A DNA stretch of 11,926 bases from CAZTVN01 sp964617145 (GTDB lineage: Bacteria > Patescibacteriota > Gracilibacteria > UBA1369 > JACRIC01): the NCBI GenBank assembly GCA_964617145.1, contig CAZTVN010000038.1, positions 1-11,926 of the forward strand, written 5' to 3'. Positions within the stretch are counted from its first letter, which is position 1; each line of letters begins with the position of its first letter. The notes beneath the pieces are model-generated. The model was not told where the DNA came from. It did no database searches and was given only the letters and a program-made list of their open reading frames with translations. Of this stretch, positions 6,755 through 11,926 are shown piece by piece. Position numbers and translations under genes: made by a program.

Positions 6755-7534
6755 ATGTTGCCCATTCTTTTTTCCATAGGACCAATAGAAATTCATACGG
6801 GATCAGTACTACTTGCGATTGCAGGCATAATATCTCTCGTTATTTTTCTTAAAAAAGTACATCTTAAAAGATTGCCTGTAGAATTCCTTGTCAACCACTA
6901 TATGGTATTGCTTGTGGTAAGCATAATGGGAGCTCGCTTAACCCACCTCATATTAAACTGGGAACAATTTCGGACAATGCATGAAGAAAACACTCTTTTG
7001 GCAACGATTGCTATATGGGATAAGGGACTATCGCTGATGGGAGGATTTATAGCTTTTATAATAAGTTTTATGCTCTTAATTTTTCTCAAAAAAGAAAATC
7101 TATGGCAGTGGCTTTCTGCCATCATTACACCAACATTAATCATATTTCTTTTTAAACATTTAAGTGATTTTTTTGAGGGACAAGCGTATGGAAAAGCAAC
7201 CAGCCTTCGGTGGGGCATAATTTTTGAAGGTAGCAATGTAAAATATACCGTACCAATACATCCAACTCAAATCTACGCAGCAATATACACTCTCAGCATT
7301 ATGGCTTTCCTCCAATTTTATAAACCCATCCAACAACTTGAAAGCAAAAATAGCGGATTTACATTTATTTTCGGATCAGGCATATATGCATTCTTCACTT
7401 TTCTGAACGGATTCTTTCGAGGCGATGATATAATTATGATATGGTTTTTAAGAATAGACCAAGTCATTGGGCTCATTATCTTTCTGCTCGCAGGTATGTC
7501 TATAAAAAAATCTATGACCAGAAAAAGTCTATGA
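6755..7534 (+). CDS. Lgt-like membrane protein (prolipoprotein diacylglyceryl transferase family), catalytic residues substituted
   Basis: Lgt transfers diacylglycerol from phosphatidylglycerol to the lipobox cysteine of preprolipoproteins in the inner membrane. This 259-residue, multi-helix protein keeps the family layout: SIGPIEIH near the start (7-14), GARLTH (59-64), GLSLMGG (91-97), FFEGQAYGK (139-147), HPTQIYAA (169-176) and IYAFFTFLNGFFRG (210-223). Judged by eye against E. coli Lgt, several essential residues differ. His103 of the HGG motif is Met95, Arg143 is His135, Asn146 is Asp138, Arg239 is Thr215 and Glu243 is Gly219. Tyr235 is kept as Tyr211. It may be a non-catalytic or repurposed paralogue, or a very divergent Lgt. 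The start ATG lies 2 nt after the previous stop, and the stop TGA overlaps the next gene in ATGA, so translation is probably coupled. Membership of the family is fairly sure; the activity is not, so no symbol is given. Confidence 0.78.
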   Translation: MLPILFSIGPIEIHTGSVLLAIAGIISLVIFLKKVHLKRLPVEFLVNHYMVLLVVSIMGARLTHLILNWEQFRTMHEENTLLATIAIWDKGLSLMGGFIAFIISFMLLIFLKKENLWQWLSAIITPTLIIFLFKHLSDFFEGQAYGKATSLRWGIIFEGSNVKYTVPIHPTQIYAAIYTLSIMAFLQFYKPIQQLESKNSGFTFIFGSGIYAFFTFLNGFFRGDDIIMIWFLRIDQVIGLIIFLLAGMSIKKSMTRKSL

Positions 7535-7980
7535 ATTTTTTCATATTTTTAAATGCTTTAAGCAACCTAACAAACTCAGGCTTATCAACGATTTTGATAA
7601 ATCTGCTTTTGCTCTACGTTATAATAATTTGGATCAGTTTAATAATTTGGACATTACGAGACAGCTTGTTACGTTCAAAAAACTTTATTTTTCAACTGAC
7701 ATCTGTGCTACTTGTAACACTTTTCAATATTTTTGGACTTTTTATTTATCTCATTATTCGTCCACCCCTCTACTTAAGTGAAAAAGAGCTTTTAAATTTA
7801 AATGAAAATATAGAAAACTGTCCAAAATGCGATACAAAAATTTCACAAAATTTTGTCTATTGCCCTTGCTGTCGCTTTTCATTACAATCAAAATGCTCTA
7901 AATGTAAAAATTTCAACACATATTTTTTTTCTTTTTGTGCGGTCTGCGGAGCTAAACTTCAAAAAAAAATCTCATCTTAA
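7531..7980 (+). CDS. Two-helix membrane protein with C-terminal double zinc ribbon
   Basis: The start at ATG 7531 gives a 149-residue protein that overlaps the lgt-like stop by four bases (ATGA), a sign of translational coupling. The frame stays open back to 7441, but that would be a long overlap with no hydrophobic or conserved content. Two membrane helices are evident at about 20-41 and 54-76, followed by IRPPLYLSEKE. The C-terminal part holds two zinc ribbons: C97/C100 with C111/C114, and C122/C125 with C136/C139. This is the double zinc ribbon arrangement found in many small bacterial membrane proteins. The N-terminus and hairpin would sit in the membrane, with the ribbons most likely on the cytosolic face, where they could bind protein or nucleic acid partners. 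No specific function can be assigned. Confidence 0.82.
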   Translation: MNFFIFLNALSNLTNSGLSTILINLLLLYVIIIWISLIIWTLRDSLLRSKNFIFQLTSVLLVTLFNIFGLFIYLIIRPPLYLSEKELLNLNENIENCPKCDTKISQNFVYCPCCRFSLQSKCSKCKNFNTYFFSFCAVCGAKLQKKISS

Positions 7981-8011
7981 AGGAACCTCTTAAAATATAA
8001 ATTTTACAAAT

Positions 8012-8401
8012 ATGCTAAAACTGCTTGACCCACGGTATCTGTTCGGCCTCGATCCAGGCCCATCATTCTCCTACTACATCCATCTTATTATTTTTTTCGC
8101 AGTAATCTTCATTGGAGGAATCGTTGTTCGAGCAATCATTGTAAGGAATAAAGATAAAGTTTTAAAAAAAGTGATGAAGCGCTATCCTCGAAAATTGTAC
8201 ATTGTCGCAGGAATAGGATTCTTCCTCATTTTTATGCGAAATCAAGGAATACCGCTTCTCTCAATGAGAATTTTTCTTATCCTCAACATTCTTGGAATAT
8301 TTTATATCATAGGCAAAACCATCTACGCCTACAAAAAAATATATCCGCTTACCGCAAAAAAATTTAAGGAAAAAGAAGAAAAAACAAAATATCTACCGTA
8401 A
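8012..8401 (+). CDS. Small three-helix membrane protein, function unknown
   Basis: This 129-residue protein has three hydrophobic segments at about 21-44, 62-76 and 84-107. The connecting loops are rich in Lys and Arg (about 45-61), and the tail (109-129) is basic and lysine-rich, which favours cytosolic placement of that tail. The short block RNQGIPLLSMR (76-86) between helices 2 and 3 looks like a conserved core, and DPGPSF (14-19) precedes helix 1. I do not recognise the family. ATG 8012 is the only start after an in-frame stop at 7991-7993. It follows the zinc-ribbon gene by 31 nt and is probably co-transcribed. Its last 9 bases overlap the end of greA on the other strand. Membrane location is clear; the role is unknown. 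Confidence 0.75.
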   Translation: MLKLLDPRYLFGLDPGPSFSYYIHLIIFFAVIFIGGIVVRAIIVRNKDKVLKKVMKRYPRKLYIVAGIGFFLIFMRNQGIPLLSMRIFLILNILGIFYIIGKTIYAYKKIYPLTAKKFKEKEEKTKYLP

Positions 8402-8881
8402 ATTCACGACCTCATATTTAAAAATACCTCCTGGAGCTTTAACGTCAACAATATCTCCGACTTTCTTTTCAAGCACTGCGCGACCAACAGGCGATTCATT
8501 GGAAATGCGATACGATAAAGGATCCGCTTCGGTTGATCCGACGATAGTGTACTCTGTCTCAGTATTATTGGTTAAATTCTTAATGCAAACCATACTTCCA
8601 AGTTGAACGGTTGCTCCATGCTTGCTATCAATAATTTTCACATATTTAATCATCTCCTCAAGTTCAGCAATACGGCCTTCAATAAAAGCCTGCTCATTTT
8701 TTGCGTCCTCATACTCAGCATTTTCAGAAAGATCACCATAAGAAATGGCCTCTTTTAAACGTTCCGCAACTCCTCTTCGACTCGCACTTTTTAAATGCTC
8801 AAGTTCTTCCTGAAGTTTTTTAAGTCCTTCCTTGGTAATAAGAATCTTCTTTTTATCGTCACTTGATGAAATATCAGTCAT
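8393..8881 (-). CDS. greA: Transcription elongation factor GreA
   Basis: GreA enters the secondary channel of RNA polymerase and stimulates cleavage of backtracked RNA. The 162-residue length is normal, with an N-terminal extension of about 12 polar residues before the usual start. The N-terminal coiled coil (about 17-88) carries the acidic tip signature GDLSENAEY (49-57), with Asp50 and Glu53 placed to coordinate the catalytic metal. The C-terminal FKBP-like domain has SPVGRAVLEKKVGD (130-143) and PGGIFKYEV (150-158). All key residues are present. It is the last gene of the dnaG-rpoD-greA operon, 18 nt after rpoD. That spacer is only A and T, with a T run directly before the ATG and no Shine-Dalgarno. 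The stop is TAG and lies inside the end of the convergent gene, leaving no room for a separate terminator. Confidence 0.97.
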   Translation of the reverse strand: MTDISSSDDKKKILITKEGLKKLQEELEHLKSASRRGVAERLKEAISYGDLSENAEYEDAKNEQAFIEGRIAELEEMIKYVKIIDSKHGATVQLGSMVCIKNLTNNTETEYTIVGSTEADPLSYRISNESPVGRAVLEKKVGDIVDVKAPGGIFKYEVVNLR

Positions 8882-8899
8882 AAAAAAAATATAAAATAA

Positions 8900-10045
8900 T
8901 TACGAACGTATTTTAACGCTTGTTGGATGTTCTTTCAATTTTTGAAGCACCTTAGCTTCAATCTGACGAATGCGTTCACGAGTCACACCAAATTCCTGTC
9001 CAACTTCTTCAAGTGTATGCCCGATACCATCATTTAAACCAAAACGCATCTCTATAATTTTTCGTTCACGTGCCGAAAGATATTGCAACATTTCACGGAT
9101 ATTTTCATTAACAATTTGACGATTCGTAGCATCAATAGGAGAAAGCGCTTCATCATCTTCAATAAAATCGCCCAATTTACTATCCTCTTCAGCACCTACC
9201 GGAGCCTCAAGAGAAACAATATCCTGAGAAATTTTCATAATGTGCCGAACCTTCTTCACATCCATGTCCATTTCAGCAGCAATTTCGTCAACCAACGGCT
9301 CTCTCCCAAGCTCTTGCACAAGACGACGCTGTGTATGCGTCAGCTTATTGATGGTCTCAACCATGTGCACCGGTATGCGGATTGTTCTCGCCTGATCGGC
9401 AATCGCTCGCGTAATAGCTTGACGAATCCACCATGTAGCATAAGTGGAGAACTTAAATCCCCTATTAGGGTCAAATTTTTCAACCGCCCGAAAGAGTCCG
9501 ATATTGCCCTCCTGAATAAGATCAAGAAAAGAAAGGCCTCGTCCAATATATTTTTTTGCGATACTGACAACAAGACGAAGATTCGCTTCAGCGAGCTTCT
9601 TTTTGGCTGATTGATCGCCTCTGGCGATGGCTTTGGCAAGTTCTGCCTCTTCTTTAGCCGTCAAAAGATCAACCTTACCAATCTCACAAAGATACATCCG
9701 GATCGAATCATTCGCCACATCTTTTAAATCAATCTCTTTACGAGCGCGCTTTTCTTCTGCAGCGTCAGCTACTTCTTCCTCATCATGCTTCTTATCCCAA
9801 ATGAGACTGTCTTTCACATCAATAACTTCGATTCCCAAATCTAAAAACAAGGTATAAATTTCATCCAAAAGTTCCACATCATGTTCAATACGAGGCATAG
9901 CTTTTAAAAGTTCTTGCTCCGTAACAAAACCCTGCTCCTTTCCCTTTTTGATGAGAGCCTGGACTTCCTCAGGGAAACGTTTCATGCGGTCATCAAGGGG
10001 ATGAGAGATAAATTTTCGGACTTTTGCCATGTATAAAATAAACAA
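8900..10045 (-). CDS. rpoD: RNA polymerase primary sigma factor (sigma-70, RpoD/SigA)
   Basis: This is the housekeeping sigma factor that directs RNA polymerase to -35/-10 promoters. The 381-residue protein has a short region 1.1-like part (about 25-75), an acidic linker (about 84-105) and region 1.2 starting at DSIRMYLCEIG (113-123). Region 2 includes RLVVSIAKKYIGRGLSFLDL (157-176) and the -10 recognition block FSTYATWWIRQAITRAI (199-215). Region 3 spans about 225-285. Region 4 has ARERKIIEMRFGL (325-337) and a -35-binding helix-turn-helix, TLEEVGQEFGVTRERIRQIE (344-363). The large non-conserved insertion of E. coli RpoD is absent, as in many Gram-positive-type SigA proteins. Two ATGs are possible. 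The one at 10045 lies 7 nt after dnaG. The one at 10030 gives MAKVRKF. A good AAAGGAG lies 16 nt before the first, so the choice is not certain. Confidence 0.97.
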   Translation of the reverse strand: MFILYMAKVRKFISHPLDDRMKRFPEEVQALIKKGKEQGFVTEQELLKAMPRIEHDVELLDEIYTLFLDLGIEVIDVKDSLIWDKKHDEEEVADAAEEKRARKEIDLKDVANDSIRMYLCEIGKVDLLTAKEEAELAKAIARGDQSAKKKLAEANLRLVVSIAKKYIGRGLSFLDLIQEGNIGLFRAVEKFDPNRGFKFSTYATWWIRQAITRAIADQARTIRIPVHMVETINKLTHTQRRLVQELGREPLVDEIAAEMDMDVKKVRHIMKISQDIVSLEAPVGAEEDSKLGDFIEDDEALSPIDATNRQIVNENIREMLQYLSARERKIIEMRFGLNDGIGHTLEEVGQEFGVTRERIRQIEAKVLQKLKEHPTSVKIRS

Positions 10046-10052
10046 TTACAAA

Positions 10053-11810
10053 TTAAATATGCTCCTTTAAAAGATTATAATACTCTTCAAAAACTTCTTC
10101 TGTTTCGGTTTCTGCATTTTTTAATCTGCCTAAAACCTTTTTCCTGTGAAATTGCATAGCTTTTCTGCGAATCCATAAAGCAACTTGTTTGATTTCTTCT
10201 TGAAGAATTTCTCTCTTAAGACCAGTATTTCGGATTTCAGCCTTAAGGGCAAAAATATTAATATTTTGTTTCTCTTCCTCACTAAGCTGAGAAAGGAATC
10301 CTTCCCTATCCAGACCAGCAGCGGTATTATACTGATTTACATAAATTTTGTAAAGACTATTCAAAGGATCTAAAAAATGGTCGAAAGAAAGACTGTTTTG
10401 TACAAGAGGAAAATATTCAGGATACTGATAAATAAGACCAAGAAAATATTCATAAGGGGAAAGATCTTCTTTAGAAGAGCCAATGCTTTCATCAACATTG
10501 AGAGCCTCGGACGGATTAAAATCACGATACTGTTCAAGCGCATCATAAACATACTTTGGCTCAGTAAAAAGCATATTGGCGAGCTTTTTGATACATCGAT
10601 CACGTTCGAGAGGATCTTTAATACGCTTTATAACAGGAAAAAGACTGGATTTGATTTTTGAAGCACCCTCTTGAGTCTTAATATCAACATCATGAAAAGC
10701 AGTTTGAAAACAAAAATCAAGATAAGGCTCAGCATTTGAAACAGCTTCTTGCCATAAAAGCACATGCTCTTTTACGGTCTCAGCAGGATCCTTCCCAAAA
10801 GGAACATGAACAATGCGAATATGAAAATCCATACTTTGCGCAAGCGAAATAGCGCGGTTCGTTGCTTGCATTCCAGCATCGTCAGCATCAAAAGCAAAAT
10901 AAAGATTATTGGTAAAACGTTTTATAAGTCGAAGCTGATCTCTCGTCAAAGCCGTACCGCTTGAAGCCACAACAAAACAAACACCGGCTTGGCAGGACGC
11001 AATACAATCCATATAACCTTCAACAAAAAGGACTTTATCTTCAGTCTTAATAGAATCTTTAGCATAAAAAAGACCATACAATACAGCGCTCTTGTGATAA
11101 ATAGGAGTTTCCTGTGAATTAAGATATTTAGGTTCATCACCCTTTTGAAGAGCCCGAGCACCGAAAGCAATAACTTTCCCGCGAAGATCAGTTATGGGGA
11201 AAATAAGTCGACGACGAAATGTGTCATAGATACGTTCAGAGGTGGTGTCTTTACTTTTTATAAGCCCGAGAGCAAAAAGATCATCCTTCTCAAAACCCTT
11301 CTGAAAAAGATATTGATGCGTTTCATCGAAAGAATCAGGAGCGAAACCCAAGCGAAATGTCCGAATACTCTCCTTTGATATGCCACGTGAAGAAAGATAT
11401 TCCTGGGCTTTAAGACCATCGGAAGTTTCAAAAAGTTGTTGAGAAAAAAACTGTGTCGTCATCTCCATAATCGTGTAAAGACGATTTTTGCGCTCTTCTT
11501 CTTTTTTGCTATGAGTTGGAAGAGAACGATGATCAACTTGTACACCAGCGCGCTCGGCAAGAATTTTGACAGCCTCCTTAAAATCCAAATGCTCAATTTC
11601 ACAGACAAACCGAAAAATATCACCACCTTTATGACATCCAAAACAATAAGCAATTTGTTTTTCTGGACTCACAACAAAACTCGGAGTCTTCTCATTATGA
11701 AAAGGACAAAGAGCTTTATAGTTACTCCCAATTTTTTTGAGTGGCACATAACTTGAAACCACATCTTCAATGCTCAAACGAGCTTTTATTTCGTCCAAAG
11801 TACTAAACAT
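10053..11810 (-). CDS. dnaG: DNA primase
   Basis: DnaG makes the RNA primers for DNA replication at the fork, bound to the replicative helicase. The 585-residue length is typical. The N-terminal zinc-binding domain has Cys35, His38, Cys56 and Cys59 (CPFH then CFGCH), with the NEKTPSF block between them. The polymerase core (about 115-365) contains RRLIFPITDLRGKVIAFGAR (200-219), KYLNS (228-232) and the TOPRIM motifs VEGYMD (263-268) and FDADDAG (307-313). Glu264, Asp308 and Asp310 are the metal-binding acids. KDPAE (340-344) follows. The C-terminal 150 or so residues form a helical, poorly conserved helicase-interaction region. It is the first gene of the dnaG-rpoD-greA unit, with a promoter candidate 36 nt upstream. 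No strong Shine-Dalgarno is seen (GAAAGAACA before the ATG). Confidence 0.97.
   Translation of the reverse strand: MFSTLDEIKARLSIEDVVSSYVPLKKIGSNYKALCPFHNEKTPSFVVSPEKQIAYCFGCHKGGDIFRFVCEIEHLDFKEAVKILAERAGVQVDHRSLPTHSKKEEERKNRLYTIMEMTTQFFSQQLFETSDGLKAQEYLSSRGISKESIRTFRLGFAPDSFDETHQYLFQKGFEKDDLFALGLIKSKDTTSERIYDTFRRRLIFPITDLRGKVIAFGARALQKGDEPKYLNSQETPIYHKSAVLYGLFYAKDSIKTEDKVLFVEGYMDCIASCQAGVCFVVASSGTALTRDQLRLIKRFTNNLYFAFDADDAGMQATNRAISLAQSMDFHIRIVHVPFGKDPAETVKEHVLLWQEAVSNAEPYLDFCFQTAFHDVDIKTQEGASKIKSSLFPVIKRIKDPLERDRCIKKLANMLFTEPKYVYDALEQYRDFNPSEALNVDESIGSSKEDLSPYEYFLGLIYQYPEYFPLVQNSLSFDHFLDPLNSLYKIYVNQYNTAAGLDREGFLSQLSEEEKQNINIFALKAEIRNTGLKREILQEEIKQVALWIRRKAMQFHRKKVLGRLKNAETETEEVFEEYYNLLKEHI
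10062..10068 (-). promoter_or_regulatory. Shine-Dalgarno-like AAAGGAG upstream of rpoD
   Basis: AAAGGAG on the minus strand lies inside the last codons of dnaG. It is 16 nt from ATG 10045 and 31 nt from ATG 10030. The spacing is longer than usual, but it is the strongest ribosome-site match seen near any start in the window. It favours the upstream ATG for rpoD. Confidence 0.35.
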
Positions 11811-11845
11811 TGTTCTTTCATCAAAAGACAGAGGAATGCTGAAAA

Positions 11846-11875
11846 ACTATACACCGAGTCTGAAAGTAAAAGCAA
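11846..11875 (-). promoter_or_regulatory. Candidate sigma-70 promoter for dnaG-rpoD-greA
   Basis: On the minus strand, TTGCTT (11875-11870) and TATAGT (11851-11846) are separated by 18 bp. The transcript would start near 11839, with a leader of about 29 nt before the dnaG ATG. The rest of the 116-nt end segment (11811-11926) holds no supported gene. Confidence 0.55.
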
Positions 11876-11926
11876 ATCTTATACGGTTTCACTTTTTTAA
11901 GTATAGGCATTATGGTTATATTAAAG

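Noticed and set aside
7441..7530. Upstream ATG for the zinc-ribbon membrane gene
   Set aside because: It would overlap the lgt-like gene by 94 bases and add a polar segment; the ATGA overlap at 7531 is the better start.
7996..8001. TATAAA as a -10 element for the 129-residue gene, implying a near-leaderless mRNA
   Set aside because: No -35 or extended -10 accompanies it, and such AT strings are common in this sequence.
9083..9610. 175-codon open frame on the + strand, antisense to rpoD
   Set aside because: It lies fully inside the highly conserved sigma factor gene and has no ribosome site or family resemblance; it is a shadow frame.
11877..11913. TATAC/GTATA inverted repeat at the right edge as an operator or terminator
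   Set aside because: Only five pairs with a long loop in AT-rich DNA; not above chance.
1..11926. CRISPR arrays, insertion sequences or prophage genes
   Set aside because: No spaced direct repeats, transposase-like frames or phage-like proteins were seen on either strand.

Overview
The window is an AT-rich bacterial chromosome segment holding core housekeeping genes plus one small cluster of membrane proteins. Genes are tightly packed, with no gap above about 120 bases apart from the window edges. The proteins are rich in Lys, Ile and Asn, Shine-Dalgarno sites are mostly absent, and several informational genes are short or divergent. This mix suggests a streamlined bacterium, possibly of the Patescibacteria (CPR) type. 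That placement is inference, because no rRNA is present. UGA acts as a normal stop (pyrG and the lgt-like gene end with it), and no conserved glycine appears to be encoded by TGA.

Left part, + strand (1-5306): the 3' end of secF (protein export), a tRNA-Arg(TCG), a priA homologue that has lost nearly all of its helicase motifs, trpS (tryptophanyl-tRNA synthetase) and pyrG (CTP synthase). Promoter-like elements precede trpS and pyrG.

Middle part, + strand (5361-8401): four genes read behind one good extended -10 promoter. They encode (i) a 463-residue protein with two tandem copies of the short N-terminal module of PilC/GspF pilus platform proteins, a charged helical middle and a C-terminal membrane domain; (ii) an Lgt-like membrane protein whose main catalytic residues are substituted; (iii) a two-helix membrane protein with a double zinc ribbon; (iv) a three-helix membrane protein. 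This cluster is the best candidate for an undescribed membrane-associated system.

Right part, - strand (8393-11810): dnaG (primase), rpoD (primary sigma factor) and greA (transcript cleavage factor) form a compact operon reading leftward from a promoter near 11846-11875. It is a variant of the classical dnaG-rpoD macromolecular synthesis operon. Its last gene, greA, overlaps the end of the last + strand gene by 9 bases, tail to tail.

Taken together, the window covers replication priming and restart (dnaG, priA), transcription (rpoD, greA), translation (trpS, tRNA-Arg), nucleotide supply (pyrG) and export or envelope functions (secF, lgt-like and neighbours). The main surprises are two apparent pseudoenzymes (PriA and the Lgt-like protein) and the PilC-N tandem protein.
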